The notes below the pieces were generated by a model, which did no database searches, was not told the DNA's origin, and was given only the letters and a program-made list of their open reading frames with translations. From Pseudomonas sp. N3-W (GTDB lineage Bacteria > Pseudomonadota > Gammaproteobacteria > Pseudomonadales > Pseudomonadaceae), in NCBI RefSeq assembly GCF_024970185.1, contig NZ_CP103965.1, positions 2,042,001 through 2,106,000 of the forward strand: 64,000 bases of DNA. Reading direction: 5' to 3'. The position numbers and the translations under genes were made by a program. The first letter of the stretch is position 1; every line of letters starts with the position of its first letter. Positions 48,641 to 58,634 of the stretch are shown one piece after another.

Positions 48641-48774
48641 GTGGGAGCTGGCTTGCCTGCGATGGCATCTACTCGGTTCGACGCTTTTGTGGGAGCCGGG
48701 CTTGCCCGCGATGCAGGCGACTCGGTTTGACGTCGAACTGAGGCGACGCCATCGCAGGCAAGCCAGCTCCCACA
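48641..48774. repeat. Cluster of three REP units between rlmM and tusA
   Basis: GTGGGAGCTGGCTTGCCTGC, then GTGGGAGCCGGGCTTGCCCG, then an inverted GCAGGCAAGCCAGCTCCCAC. The outer two pair well (GGCTTGCC variants) and the middle unit belongs to another subtype, suggesting a later insertion into a pair. Confidence 0.85.
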
Positions 48775-48847
48775 GGGGCGGTGTACGCCTCACATGACAT
48801 TGCCCCCGGCATTGCGCGACAATGCCGGCCAGTTTCAGGAGTGAATC

Positions 48848-49099
48848 ATGAGTGACATGCTTGATACGCCGGTAGACGGCACCCTTGACGCCACCGGCCT
48901 CAACTGCCCGGAACCGGTGATGATGCTGCACCAGCACATCCGTGACCTGGTGCCCGGCGGCCTGCTCAAGGTGATCGCCACCGACCCGTCGACCCGCCGC
49001 GACATTCCCAAGTTCTGTGTGTTTCTGGACCACGAACTGGTGGCACAGCACGAAGAGGCAGGTACCTACCTCTACTGGATTCGCAAGAAACTCGCTTAA
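48848..49099 (+). CDS. tusA: Sulfur carrier protein TusA
   Basis: An 83-residue sulfurtransferase relay protein that carries persulfide sulfur for tRNA 2-thiouridine and other uses. The active-site motif [15 protein letters not shown] puts the catalytic Cys at residue 20. A promoter and RBS (TCAGGAG) precede it. It overlaps the end of the convergent MATE gene by 4 nt. Confidence 0.95.
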   Translation: MSDMLDTPVDGTLDATGLNCPEPVMMLHQHIRDLVPGGLLKVIATDPSTRRDIPKFCVFLDHELVAQHEEAGTYLYWIRKKLA

Positions 49100-50505
49100 C
49101 CCGCCGACCGGCTGATACGGATCTGCTTGCGTGCACTGCGCGTCAGGCGGATCGACAGCATCAAGGCTGCGCAACTCAAACCGACGATCAGACCCTGCCA
49201 CAGCCCGCTCGGGCCGCTTGGCGCGCCCAGCCAGTTGGTCAGGCCCAGGGCGTAGCCCACCGGCAAGCCGATTCCCCAGTAAGCGAACAGCGTCAGAATC
49301 ATCGTCACCCGCGTGTCCTGATAACCGCGCAGTGCGCCGGCCGCCGTGACCTGGATCGCATCGGAAAACTGGAACAACGCCGAATACACAATCAACATGG
49401 CCGCCACATGAATCACCGTCGGGTCGGTGGTGTAAATGGTCGCAATGTGTTCACGCAGCAACAGCATCATGCTCGCCGACAGGCAGGCATAGGCCAGCGC
49501 GCTGCCCATGCCGACACCGGCGGCGAAGCGGGCTTCGCGGGGCTCGTTACGGCCCAGGGCCTGCCCGACCCGCACGGTCACGGCCATCCCCAGCGAGTAG
49601 GGGATCATGAACACCAGCGAGCTGACGTTCAGGGCAATCTGGTGCCCGGCCACCACCGTGGCGCCGAGGCTGCCGATCAACAATGCGATCACGGCGAAGA
49701 TGCTCGACTCGGCAAACACGGCAATGCCGATCGGCAAACCGATGCTCAGCAAGCGCTTGATCACCGCCCATTGCGGCCAGTCGAAACGGCGAAACAACTC
49801 GCTTTTCTGATAGGCGGGAGCCCAGCGTGTATAGGCGACCATGCCGAGCGCCATGAACCACATCACGATTCCCGTCGCCCAACCGCAGCCAGCGCCGCCC
49901 ATGGCCGGGACGCCCAGGTGGCCATAAATGAACACGTAGTTCAGCGGGATATTCAGCGCCAGGGCACACAAACCGAGGATCATTGCCGGGCGGGTGCGAC
50001 CCATGCCGTCGCTGAAGCAGCGCAGCACGTGATAGAACGCGACCGCTGGCAAACCGGCGGCAATGCCGTGCAGGTATTGCATGCACGGCGCGATCAGTTC
50101 CGGGTCGACCTTCATGATGTGCAGGACCGGCTCGGCAGCGATCAGCATGCCGGTGGCCATCAGGCCGACCACCAGCGCCAGCCACAACGCCTGACGCACA
50201 ATTGGTCCGATCTCGCTGTGAGTGCCGGCGCCGAAGCGCTGGGCCACTTTTGGCGTGGTCGCCAGCAAGGTGCCGGTCATCAGCAGAAACACCGGCACCC
50301 AGATCGAATTGCCCAGCGCCACGGCGGCGAGGTCTCGCGGCCCGACGCGGCCGGCCATCACGGCATCGACGAAGCCCATGGCGGTGGTCGCCAGTTGCGC
50401 GATCATGATCGGCAACGCCAGGGCAAACAGGTTTTTCAGCTCCAGGCGAACCCGGGCAGGGCGGTTGAGCGGGCGTGTGGCGGCGGTGTCAGTTACGGAA
50501 TTCAC
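49096..50505 (-). CDS. MATE-family multidrug/Na+ efflux pump (NorM-like)
   Basis: A membrane protein of about 469 residues with 12 predicted spans in two MatE halves; [21 protein letters not shown] and [15 protein letters not shown] are typical of NorM-type exporters of cationic drugs. I prefer the GTG at 50505 (reading [17 protein letters not shown] after the start); ATG at 50547 (MRRLAQQTS) is the alternative and would add 14 residues. Neither has a strong RBS. Upstream lies a REPIN. The gene is monocistronic. Confidence 0.87.
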   Translation of the reverse strand: MNSVTDTAATRPLNRPARVRLELKNLFALALPIMIAQLATTAMGFVDAVMAGRVGPRDLAAVALGNSIWVPVFLLMTGTLLATTPKVAQRFGAGTHSEIGPIVRQALWLALVVGLMATGMLIAAEPVLHIMKVDPELIAPCMQYLHGIAAGLPAVAFYHVLRCFSDGMGRTRPAMILGLCALALNIPLNYVFIYGHLGVPAMGGAGCGWATGIVMWFMALGMVAYTRWAPAYQKSELFRRFDWPQWAVIKRLLSIGLPIGIAVFAESSIFAVIALLIGSLGATVVAGHQIALNVSSLVFMIPYSLGMAVTVRVGQALGRNEPREARFAAGVGMGSALAYACLSASMMLLLREHIATIYTTDPTVIHVAAMLIVYSALFQFSDAIQVTAAGALRGYQDTRVTMILTLFAYWGIGLPVGYALGLTNWLGAPSGPSGLWQGLIVGLSCAALMLSIRLTRSARKQIRISRSAG

Positions 50506-50626
50506 AAGCGGAGCGTCCAGAGATGTTTGTTGCGCAAGGCGACGCATTCTACGCGTTGACGCGATGGTCAGGAAAAATCCCGTGTTAGGGATTTGTAATC
50601 GATCGTCAGGTTCTTCGAGATCTTCC

Positions 50627-50757
50627 GTGGCGAGGGAGCTTGCTCGCGCAGGGCGGCGAAGCAGCCCCGAATCATTCGGCCCGATTTTATCATGCCCACC
50701 GCGAGCAAAGGTTTTACGACTGCTGCGCAGCCGAGCGGGAGCAAGTTCCCTCGCCAC
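50627..50757. repeat. REPIN, GTGGCGAGGGAGC family, between the MATE gene and pdxB
   Basis: GTGGCGAGGGAGCTTGCTCG at 50627 and its inverse ending TTCCCTCGCCAC at 50757, with GGCGAAGCAGCC and GCTGCGCAGCC inner hairpins. Confidence 0.85.
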
Positions 50758-50865
50758 AAAGGCAATGGAGTGTCACAAAAGCGATGCCGCCCTGGCTGTG
50801 TAATGCCTGCTGGCCCATCACCGTCAACTCCGCCTACACTGCCGATCCCCCAAAGGAGCCCCGCC

Positions 50866-52008
50866 ATGTTGATTGTTGCCGACGAAAATATCCCGCTGCT
50901 TGATGCCTTCTTCGCAGGTTTTGGCGAAATCCGCCGGGTGCCGGGACGCTCCATTGACCGCGCCACGGTAGAACAGGCCGATGTGCTGCTGGTGCGCTCG
51001 GTGACCAACGTCAATCGTTCCCTGCTCGAAGGCAGCAAGGTGCGCTTTGTCGGCACCTGCACCATTGGTACCGATCATCTGGACCTTGATTACTTTCAGC
51101 AGGCCGGCATTACCTGGTCCAGCGCTCCCGGTTGCAACGCCCGGGGCGTGGTCGATTATGTGCTGGGCAGCCTGCTGACCCTGGCCGAGATCGAGGGTGC
51201 CGACCTGACGCAACGCACTTATGGCGTGGTCGGTGCCGGTGAAGTCGGCGGGCGTCTGGTCAAGGTACTGCAAGGGCTGGGCTGGAACGTACTGGTGTGC
51301 GATCCGCCTCGCCAGGCAGATGAGGGTGGCGACTACGTCAGCCTCGAACAGATCATCGAGCAATGCGATGTCATCAGCTTGCACACCCCGTTGAAGAAGC
51401 ACGGCGCTCAATCAACCTGGCACCTGTTCGACAAAAGCCGTTTGAACCAGCTCAAGCTCGGCGCCTGGCTGATCAACGCCAGCCGTGGCCCGGTGGTGGA
51501 TAACACGGCCTTGCGTCAGGTGTTGCTGCAGCGCGAAGACCTGCAAGCAGTGCTGGATGTCTGGGAGGGCGAGCCTGAAGTGGACGTGGCGCTGGCCGAT
51601 CTTTGCGTGCTGGCAACGCCGCACATCGCCGGTTACAGCCTCGATGGCAAACAGCGTGGGACGGCGCAGATTTATCAGGCGTTTTGCGATTTTCTCGGCC
51701 AGCCTGCCGTTGTCAGTCTGAGCGACTTGCTGCCCAAGCCGTGGTTGTCGCAAGTGACCTTGAGCGCGGACAGCGATCCGGCCTGGGCGCTGGCAATGTT
51801 GTGCCGTGGGGTGTATGACCCGCGCCGTGATGACGCGGATTTTCGGCGTAGCCTGGTGGGCAGTGTGAGCGAGCAGCGCACGGCGTTCGATGCGTTGCGC
51901 AAGCATTATCCGGCGCGGCGCGAGATTGACGGGTTGCAGGTGCGGGTTGAAGGGGATTCTCCAGCATTGCAGCAAATCGTGGCGGCGTTGGGCGCTTCGG
52001 CGGTCTGA
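50866..52008 (+). CDS. pdxB: Erythronate-4-phosphate dehydrogenase PdxB
   Basis: A 380-residue NAD-dependent 2-hydroxyacid dehydrogenase of the DXP-dependent vitamin B6 pathway, oxidising 4-phosphoerythronate. The nucleotide motif [16 protein letters not shown] is near residue 118, the NASRGPVVD segment near 205, and the catalytic His in [12 protein letters not shown] near 253; the C-terminal extension of about 90 residues is diagnostic of PdxB. I took ATG at 50866 ([10 protein letters not shown]), preceded by AAAGGAG. Confidence 0.95.
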   Translation: MLIVADENIPLLDAFFAGFGEIRRVPGRSIDRATVEQADVLLVRSVTNVNRSLLEGSKVRFVGTCTIGTDHLDLDYFQQAGITWSSAPGCNARGVVDYVLGSLLTLAEIEGADLTQRTYGVVGAGEVGGRLVKVLQGLGWNVLVCDPPRQADEGGDYVSLEQIIEQCDVISLHTPLKKHGAQSTWHLFDKSRLNQLKLGAWLINASRGPVVDNTALRQVLLQREDLQAVLDVWEGEPEVDVALADLCVLATPHIAGYSLDGKQRGTAQIYQAFCDFLGQPAVVSLSDLLPKPWLSQVTLSADSDPAWALAMLCRGVYDPRRDDADFRRSLVGSVSEQRTAFDALRKHYPARREIDGLQVRVEGDSPALQQIVAALGASAV

Positions 52009-52023
52009 AAACCAGGCAGGCCC

Positions 52024-52091
52024 ATTCGCGAGCAGGCTCGCTCCCACAGGTTGATCGCAATCGATTGTGGGAGCGAGCCTGTTCGCGAAGG
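52024..52091. repeat. REPIN, GTGGGAGCGAGCC family, after pdxB
   Basis: ATTCGCGAGCAGGCTCGCTC towards CCAC, and GTGGGAGCGAGCCTGTTCGC towards GAAGG, with a 17-bp spacer that happens to look like an imperfect Anr box. Confidence 0.88.
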
Positions 52092-52121
52092 CAGCACCAC
52101 AGATTCTGGATAATCACCCAT

Positions 52122-52149
52122 AAAAAACCCGGCCAACCAGGGCCGGGTC
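52122..52149 (-). terminator. Terminator after the small conserved gene
   Basis: CCCGGCC and GGCCGGG with a 6-nt loop; the six As on its left give the T-run on the minus strand, 18 nt past the stop of the gene at 52168. Confidence 0.85.
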
Positions 52150-52167
52150 AAGAAGACGGTGGCTATA

Positions 52168-52347
52168 TCACTTTTGTTCGGCAGGCTTGACCAATCGCTG
52201 TTCCAGTTCGCGGCAAGCGTTCTGGATCATGTCTTCAGTGATCGGTACTTCGCGGCCTTGGGCATCGATAAACGAGCAACCCAGAGACTGGTGTGGCTGC
52301 GTGCGGATCACTTGAATCTTGTCATCGCTGCTGTGTTGCAAGGACAT
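52168..52347 (-). CDS. Small conserved Pseudomonas-type protein
   Basis: A 59-residue soluble protein (MSLQHSSDDKIQVIRTQPHQ and onward) with an acidic-to-basic pattern, a single Cys in SLGCSFID and a helical, charged C terminus. RBS GAGGAG and a proper terminator bracket it, so it is a real gene. I recognise no domain. It is monocistronic and oppositely oriented to both neighbours. Confidence 0.75.
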   Translation of the reverse strand: MSLQHSSDDKIQVIRTQPHQSLGCSFIDAQGREVPITEDMIQNACRELEQRLVKPAEQK

Positions 52348-52603
52348 GGCCTGTCTCCTCATCAGGTTGTATTGACATTAAAACCGCCAGGTGACCGGTC
52401 TGTTACAACGCGTGCGATCTGTATCCATGTCGGTACCTTTACTCAATCAGAAATAGCGCAGTGGTGCCACTGGGACATTAGACCATTAGCGTCTAGCGGC
52501 TAGTCTTGGCGGTCATATTTAACCTGACTCATTGTGATTTACAGAGTTCCACCCCATTGAAAGGGGTAGGCTGGCCCGATTCCTTGCGTACCTGGAAACC
52601 CCG

Positions 52604-54388
52604 ATGCTCTCTTCCCGTCACCGCCGCGCCCTTCGCCTGACCAGTCGCTTTCTCGCGCCGTACCGTTGGCAAGCGTTCGGCGCCTTGCTGGCGCTGATCA
52701 TCACGGCGGGCATCACTTTGTCCATGGGGCAGGGGATTCGTCTGCTGGTCGACAAGGGTTTCATGACGCAATCCCCGCATTTGCTCAATGAGTCCATCGG
52801 GCTGTTCATGGTGCTGGTGCTCGGTCTGGCGGCCGGTACATTCGCCCGTTTTTACCTGGTGTCGTGGATTGGCGAGCGCGTGGTGGCGGATATTCGGCGT
52901 CAGGTGTTCAATCATCTGGTCTACCTGCATCCGGGTTTTTATGAAGACAACCGCAGCTCGGAGATCCAGTCGCGACTGACCGCCGATACCACGTTGCTGC
53001 AATCGGTGATCGGCTCGTCGCTGTCGCTTTTTCTGCGCAATCTGTTGATGGTGATCGGCGGGATTGTCCTGCTGTTTATCACCAACCCCAAGCTCACCAG
53101 CATCGTGGTCGTGGCGTTGCCACTGGTGGTCGCGCCGATCCTGATTTTCGGTCGCCGGGTGCGCAGCCTCTCGCGCCTGAGCCAGGACCGGATTGCCGAC
53201 ATTGGCAGCTACGTGTCCGAAACGCTCGGCCAGATCAAGACCGTGCAGGCCTACAACCATCAGGTGCAGGACGAACAACGTTTTGCCGTGACGGTGGAAG
53301 AAGCGTTTGACACCGCACGCAAGCGCATCTTCCAGCGGGCCTGGCTGATCACGCTGGTCATCGCGCTGGTGCTGGGCGCGGTTGGCGTGATGCTGTGGGT
53401 GGGCGGCATGGACGTGATTGCCGGTCGCATCTCGGGCGGTGAACTGGCAGCGTTTGTCTTCTATAGCCTGATCGTCGGCAGTGCCTTTGGCACCTTGAGC
53501 GAAGTGATTGGCGAGTTGCAACGTGCCGCCGGCGCCGCCGAGCGGATTGCCGAGTTGCTGCGTTCGGAAAATATTATCCAGCCACCGACCACCGGGCTGC
53601 AGACATTGCCGGCAAGGGTGAAGGGCGATCTGGCGCTGCAGGAGGTGCGCTTTTCCTACCCCTCGCGTCCCGAAAGTTATGCCGTCGATGGCTTGAGTCT
53701 GACGATCAACGCGGGCGAGACGCTGGCGTTGGTCGGACCTTCTGGCGCGGGCAAATCGACGGTGTATGACCTGTTATTGCGTTTCTACGACCCGACGCAG
53801 GGCCGTATCCTGATCGATGGCGTGCCGCTGACCGAACTCGATCCGCTGGACCTGCGCCGCTGCTTTGCCCTGGTCTCGCAGAACCCGGCGCTGTTTTTCG
53901 GCAGCATCGAGGAGAACATCCGCTATGGCAACCCGACGGCGACTCTGGCTCAGGTCCAGGAAGCCGCGAAAATCGCCTACGCCCACGACTTCATCGAGCA
54001 AATGCCCAACGGCTACCAGACCCATCTGGGCGACGGCGGCCTCGGTTTGTCCGGTGGCCAGCGCCAACGCCTGGCCATCGCCCGGGCGCTGCTGGTGGAT
54101 GCACCGATCCTGTTGCTGGACGAAGCCACCAGCGCCCTCGATGCCCAGAGCGAACACCTGATCCAGCAAGCCCTGCCCAGCCTGATGAAAAACCGCACCA
54201 CCCTGGTCATCGCCCATCGCCTGGCCACGGTGAAAAACGCCGACCGGATCGCGGTGATGGACAAAGGCAAACTGGTGGCCGTGGGCACGCATCAAGAGCT
54301 GGTGGCGGGTAATGCGCTGTATGCACGGCTGGCGGCGTTGCAGTTTAGTGATGGCCCAGATGTCCTGACCGATCCGGTAACCGACTAA
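52604..54388 (+). CDS. MsbA-like ABC exporter (fused membrane and ATPase domains)
   Basis: A 594-residue half transporter with six membrane spans at about residues 20-310 and an ATPase domain after about 340. Walker A is GPSGAGKST, the Q-loop is in LVSQNP, the signature is LSGGQRQRLAIARALL, and Walker B is PILLLDEATSALD. It belongs to the lipid/multidrug exporter group; lipid A export is usually done by a separate MsbA, so the substrate is open. The stop codon lies inside the first copy of a 12-bp near-duplication. Confidence 0.9.
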   Translation: MLSSRHRRALRLTSRFLAPYRWQAFGALLALIITAGITLSMGQGIRLLVDKGFMTQSPHLLNESIGLFMVLVLGLAAGTFARFYLVSWIGERVVADIRRQVFNHLVYLHPGFYEDNRSSEIQSRLTADTTLLQSVIGSSLSLFLRNLLMVIGGIVLLFITNPKLTSIVVVALPLVVAPILIFGRRVRSLSRLSQDRIADIGSYVSETLGQIKTVQAYNHQVQDEQRFAVTVEEAFDTARKRIFQRAWLITLVIALVLGAVGVMLWVGGMDVIAGRISGGELAAFVFYSLIVGSAFGTLSEVIGELQRAAGAAERIAELLRSENIIQPPTTGLQTLPARVKGDLALQEVRFSYPSRPESYAVDGLSLTINAGETLALVGPSGAGKSTVYDLLLRFYDPTQGRILIDGVPLTELDPLDLRRCFALVSQNPALFFGSIEENIRYGNPTATLAQVQEAAKIAYAHDFIEQMPNGYQTHLGDGGLGLSGGQRQRLAIARALLVDAPILLLDEATSALDAQSEHLIQQALPSLMKNRTTLVIAHRLATVKNADRIAVMDKGKLVAVGTHQELVAGNALYARLAALQFSDGPDVLTDPVTD

Positions 54389-54400
54389 GTAACCGACCAA
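54377..54400. repeat. 12-bp tandem near-duplication at the ABC exporter stop
   Basis: GTAACCGACTAA followed directly by GTAACCGACCAA. The first copy supplies the stop codon TAA; the second has CAA in its place. It looks like a small replication-slippage duplication. Confidence 0.75.
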
Positions 54401-54412
54401 GTAGAGCCTCAT

Positions 54413-54448
54413 AAAAAATGCCCGCATCAATCGATGCGGGCATTTTTT
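54413..54448. terminator. Bidirectional terminator between the ABC exporter and slt
   Basis: TGCCCGCATC and GATGCGGGCA around a 4-nt loop, with six As and six Ts on the sides. It serves the two convergent genes. Confidence 0.93.
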
Positions 54449-54469
54449 GTCAGCGGCTAAACACCACGG

Positions 54470-56398
54470 TCATTGATCATCAAAATACCGCTCATGCCAA
54501 TCCACCAGCGGTTGTGGCGAGTTCAGCTTCTGCCCGTAGATCACCGAGTACGACAGCACGTTTTGCACATATTGGCGCGTTTCGTCGAACGGGATGCTTT
54601 CCACCCACACGTCGAAGCTCAGGTGGTCGGCGCCGCGCAGCCATTGACGCACGCGACCGGGGCCGGCGTTGTAGGCGGCGGAGGCGAGGACGCGGTTGCC
54701 GTTGAACTGGCTGTGCACCTGGCTCAGGTAAGCGGCGCCGAGCTGGATGTTCTTGTCCGGGTCCAGCACCTGTTGTGGCGACGCCAGGGGAATGCTGAAC
54801 TTGCGGGCGGTTTCCTTGGCGGTGCCTGGCATCAATTGCATCAGGCCGCTGGCGCCGACACCGGAACGAGCGTCATCCATGAAGGCGCTTTCCTGGCGCG
54901 TGATGGCAAACACCCAGCTCGAATGCAGGCCACGCACCTTGGCTTCGCGCACCAGTGTGTCGCGATGGGCCATCGGGAAACGGATGTCCAGGTCGTCCCA
55001 GTACTGCGCCTGGCTGATGGTGCGGATTGCCGGGAAATACCATTTCAGGTCGTAAGCCAGTTTCGCCTGAGCGACCATTTCGTCACGGTTGAAGTGCCGG
55101 CTGACGTAATACCATTCGCGACGACCATCGACCACTTGCCCGCGGGCGTGGAATTCCAGTGCGCGGCGTATGCCTGGGGTATTACGCACCTTGTTGATGG
55201 TGGCCTGGCTCAGCACCAGCGGTTTGTTCACCAGCGAATACGGCGCCTGTGAGCGATCGGCGGCGAGGAAGCCATAGAAGTCGCGCTCCTTGGCGAGGGT
55301 CTTGTACAGCACTTGTGCTTGCGGGTTCTGCGGTTGCGCCAGTTCCAGGCTGCGGGCCTGCCAGTAGCGCCAGCGGTTGGTGGTGGCCAGGTCTTGCGGC
55401 AGGCGACGGACCAGTTGATAGGCATCGTCCCAGCGTGCCAGGCGCAGCAATAGGCGCATGCGCCATTCGGACACCGTGTTGTCGCGCAGTTCCGGGTCGT
55501 ACTTGGTCATCACGTCCAGGGCCCGTGGATCATAGCGGCGCGCAAGCGTCAGGCCGATTTCCCGGGCGATTGCCACTTTTTCGTCACGGGAGAAGTGCAT
55601 GCTGCTGGCGTAACCGTCGAGCAGGTCCATGGCCTTGTCCGGGTCCTGCCTGGCCAGGCGGCGCAAGCCGAGGCTGACGATGTCGGACATCGCTTCGTCG
55701 GCCGGGATGAAGCGCGAAGGCTGGTTCAGCAGTTCCGGTTTCTGCGCCACATCCACCAGCAGGCGACCGCGTGGGGCGAGGGTGGTCAGGCCGTTCACCA
55801 GGCTATTGGCCAGCGGATAGTTGCGCGCCTGTGCGGCGAGCTTGGTGCGTTCCCAGCGTTTCTGTTCGGTCAATTGGCCTTCGGAGGCCCACATGCCGAA
55901 CAGCGCGTCGCAGGAGGCGGGTTGCGATTTACCGGTCAGCCAGAGTTTTTCGGCGTTGGCATAGCCTTCGGCCTTCTTGTCATGACTGATCTGGTACTGC
56001 GCATTGAGGCAGTCCAGCTCGGTAAAATTCATATCGGGATCGTAATACTTGACGAAGGTCGCCCAGTCGGCACGATCGGCCAGCCAGCGCAACCAGCGCA
56101 GTTTCATCCAGTTGGCTTGCGGCAGGTCACCGTGTTCGGCGAGGAACTTTTCGATTTCCTCGTTGCTCGCGGTTTTCAGGCGCGCGGTCAGTTCGTCATA
56201 GGCCAGGTACGGTTCCAGCGGATAATCGCTGAGGGCCTGGCTGTATTGAAAGTACGGGCCAGTGTCACCCTTGGCCAGGGCGCGCTTGGCCTCATCGTAA
56301 TACTGGCGCTGGGTGGACAGGTCCACCGCCTGGGCGGATTGAACGGCAGTGGCCGAAAGAAGCAAACATGAAAAAAGACTGAAAAGGCGACTGCGCAT
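54470..56398 (-). CDS. slt: Soluble lytic murein transglycosylase
   Basis: A 642-residue periplasmic enzyme that cleaves peptidoglycan to 1,6-anhydro products. A signal peptide (MRSRLFSLFSCLLLSATAVQ, cleaved near SAQA) is followed by a long helical superhelix, a linker domain, then a C-terminal lysozyme-like domain with ITRQESAF (catalytic Glu near residue 503), GLMQLMPGTA and the later AYNAGPGRVRQW. I used ATG at 56398; ATG at 56422 would extend the signal peptide by eight residues. Confidence 0.95.
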   Translation of the reverse strand: MRSRLFSLFSCLLLSATAVQSAQAVDLSTQRQYYDEAKRALAKGDTGPYFQYSQALSDYPLEPYLAYDELTARLKTASNEEIEKFLAEHGDLPQANWMKLRWLRWLADRADWATFVKYYDPDMNFTELDCLNAQYQISHDKKAEGYANAEKLWLTGKSQPASCDALFGMWASEGQLTEQKRWERTKLAAQARNYPLANSLVNGLTTLAPRGRLLVDVAQKPELLNQPSRFIPADEAMSDIVSLGLRRLARQDPDKAMDLLDGYASSMHFSRDEKVAIAREIGLTLARRYDPRALDVMTKYDPELRDNTVSEWRMRLLLRLARWDDAYQLVRRLPQDLATTNRWRYWQARSLELAQPQNPQAQVLYKTLAKERDFYGFLAADRSQAPYSLVNKPLVLSQATINKVRNTPGIRRALEFHARGQVVDGRREWYYVSRHFNRDEMVAQAKLAYDLKWYFPAIRTISQAQYWDDLDIRFPMAHRDTLVREAKVRGLHSSWVFAITRQESAFMDDARSGVGASGLMQLMPGTAKETARKFSIPLASPQQVLDPDKNIQLGAAYLSQVHSQFNGNRVLASAAYNAGPGRVRQWLRGADHLSFDVWVESIPFDETRQYVQNVLSYSVIYGQKLNSPQPLVDWHERYFDDQ

Positions 56399-56610
56399 GA
56401 GACATCCGGGCAGAGAAATCATGACAAGTGCCGACAATATCGACACTGATTGCCCGTAGCTTAGCCTTTTGCCAGCAACGGGTGAAAGCTTTGCCGACCT
56501 ACAGGCATAAGTTCGCAACATTTGTTATGCAGAGTGCTTCGAAGGTGAAATTGCCGGCCTTCTGAGGGCTCAAGTCAGGTAGAATGCGCGCCCGGTTTTT
56601 GGAGAAGCTC

Positions 56611-58530
56611 ATGACCCTGCTCAAATTCAGCGATGTGTCCCTTGCGTTCGGCGCTATGCCGTTGTTGGACAAGGTGTCCTGGCAGATCGCCCGTGGCGAG
56701 CGGGTGTGCATCATCGGCCGTAATGGCACTGGCAAGTCCAGTATGATGAAGCTCGTCAAGGGCGACCAGAAGCCCGATGACGGCTCGGTTTGGCGCGCAC
56801 CTGGCCTCAAGATAGGCGAATTGCCGCAAGAATTGCCGGTGGCCGACGAGCGGACGGTGTTCGACGTGGTCGCCGAAGGCCTGGACGGTGTTGGCGAGTT
56901 GCTCGCGCAGTATCACCACCTGAGCCAGAACATAGTCACCGACGCCGATCTGGACAAGCTGATGCATGTCCAGCACGACCTCGAAGCCCGCGACGGCTGG
57001 CGTTTGCAGCAACTGGTAGATAGCACCTTGAGCCGTCTGCAGTTGCCGGCCGACAAGACCCTCGCCGAATTGTCCGGCGGCTGGCGTCGTCGCGTCCTGC
57101 TGGCCCAGGCTCTGGTTTCCGAGCCGGACCTGCTGCTGCTCGACGAACCGACCAACCACCTGGACATTGGCGCCATTGCCTGGCTTGAAGAGGCGCTGAA
57201 GGATTTCCAGGGCGCCGTGCTGTTCATCACGCACGACCGTTCTTTCCTGCAGAACCTGGCCACCCGCATCCTCGAACTGGATCGTGGCGGCCTGATCGAC
57301 TGGAACGGCGACTACGCCAGTTTCCTCGTCCACAAAGAGGCCACCCTGGCCGCTGAAGAAACCGCCAACGCGCTGTTCGACAAGAAACTCGCCCAGGAAG
57401 AAGTCTGGATTCGCCAGGGCATCAAGGCGCGCCGTACCCGTAACGAAGGTCGTGTTCGCGCTTTGAAAGCCCTGCGCGTCGAGCGCAGCGAACGTCGTGA
57501 GCGCACCGGCAAGGCCAACATCCAGCTGGACACCGCCGACAAGTCCGGCAAGCAGGTCATGGTCCTCGAGAACGTGAGTTTCGCGCATCCGGGCGGCCCG
57601 TTCCTGATCAAGGATTTCTCGATGGTCCTGACGCGAGGCGACCGTATCGGTCTGCTCGGCGCCAACGGTACCGGCAAGACCACGTTGCTGAAACTGATGC
57701 TCAGCGGTCTGCAACCTACCAGCGGCAAAGTGGAAGAGGGCACACGCATCGACGTGGCGTACTTCGACCAGTTGCGTCACCAGCTGGATCTGGAAAAAAC
57801 CGTGATCGATAACGTGGCCGAAGGTCGCGACTTTATTGATATCGACGGTCAGAGCCGTCACGTGCTGAGCTACCTCGGCGACTTCCTGTTCAGCCCGCAG
57901 CGTGCCCGCACGCCGGTCAAGGCGCTGTCGGGTGGGGAGCGTGCCCGTCTGTTGCTGGCCAAGTTGTTCAGCAAGCCGGCCAACCTGCTGGTACTCGACG
58001 AACCGACCAACGACCTCGACGTGGAAACACTCGAACTGCTGGAAGAGGTCTTGCTGACCTTCAACGGCACCGTGCTGATGGTCAGCCACGACCGGGCGTT
58101 CCTCGACAACGTGGTGACGAGCACCCTGGTCTTCGAAGGTGAAGGCAAGGTTCGCGAATACGTCGGTGGTTATCAGGACTGGCTGCGTCAGGGCGGCTCG
58201 CCGCGCCTGTTGGGCGTGACCGAGAGCAAGTCCGGCAAGGCCGACCTGACCTCGGCGGTCGTGACCGCCGAGCCGGCCCCGGTGGTCGCGGCAGCCGCTG
58301 CACCGGCTGCCAGGAAGAAGCTGAGCTACAAGCTGCAGCGTGAGCTGGAAGCCTTGCCAGGCGACATCGATGCCAAGGAAAAGCAGATTGCAGCCGTGGA
58401 AGCCGAGATGGCGGATGGCGGTTTCTATCAGCGTCCTGCGGCTGACACCGCCAAAGTGATTGCTCAGCTTGAGCAGTTGCAGGCTGAGCTGGACGTGTTG
58501 GTGGAGCGTTGGGCCGAGCTGGATGCCTGA
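56611..58530 (+). CDS. uup: ABC-F ATPase Uup
   Basis: A 639-residue soluble protein with two ATPase domains and no membrane segment. Walker A motifs are GRNGTGKSS (near residue 36) and GANGTGKTT (near residue 350); signatures LSGGWRRR and LSGGERARL precede Walker B LLLDEPTNHLD and LVLDEPTNDLD. The C-terminal coiled coil (about 565-639) is typical of Uup, which acts on ribosomes or branched DNA and limits precise transposon excision in E. coli. ATG at 56611 follows TGGAGAAG. Confidence 0.95.
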   Translation: MTLLKFSDVSLAFGAMPLLDKVSWQIARGERVCIIGRNGTGKSSMMKLVKGDQKPDDGSVWRAPGLKIGELPQELPVADERTVFDVVAEGLDGVGELLAQYHHLSQNIVTDADLDKLMHVQHDLEARDGWRLQQLVDSTLSRLQLPADKTLAELSGGWRRRVLLAQALVSEPDLLLLDEPTNHLDIGAIAWLEEALKDFQGAVLFITHDRSFLQNLATRILELDRGGLIDWNGDYASFLVHKEATLAAEETANALFDKKLAQEEVWIRQGIKARRTRNEGRVRALKALRVERSERRERTGKANIQLDTADKSGKQVMVLENVSFAHPGGPFLIKDFSMVLTRGDRIGLLGANGTGKTTLLKLMLSGLQPTSGKVEEGTRIDVAYFDQLRHQLDLEKTVIDNVAEGRDFIDIDGQSRHVLSYLGDFLFSPQRARTPVKALSGGERARLLLAKLFSKPANLLVLDEPTNDLDVETLELLEEVLLTFNGTVLMVSHDRAFLDNVVTSTLVFEGEGKVREYVGGYQDWLRQGGSPRLLGVTESKSGKADLTSAVVTAEPAPVVAAAAAPAARKKLSYKLQRELEALPGDIDAKEKQIAAVEAEMADGGFYQRPAADTAKVIAQLEQLQAELDVLVERWAELDA

Positions 58531-58543
58531 TTGATCCTGCAAT

Positions 58544-58582
58544 AAAAAAAGCCCGGCGCTCAGTGATGAGCGCCGGGCTTTT
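58544..58582. terminator. Terminator after uup
   Basis: GCCCGGCGCT and AGCGCCGGGC around an 8-nt loop, with seven As before and four Ts after; suits the convergent uup and usp genes. Confidence 0.9.
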
Positions 58583-58634
58583 CGTATGCAATGCGATTGA
58601 CTGGCTGTCGCAGATCCAATGTGGGAGTGGGTTG

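Noticed and set aside
52048..52065. TTGATCGCAATCGA near-match to an Anr box after pdxB
   Set aside because: It lies in the spacer of a REPIN, downstream of pdxB and far from any promoter-like position, and has a mismatch in the right half.
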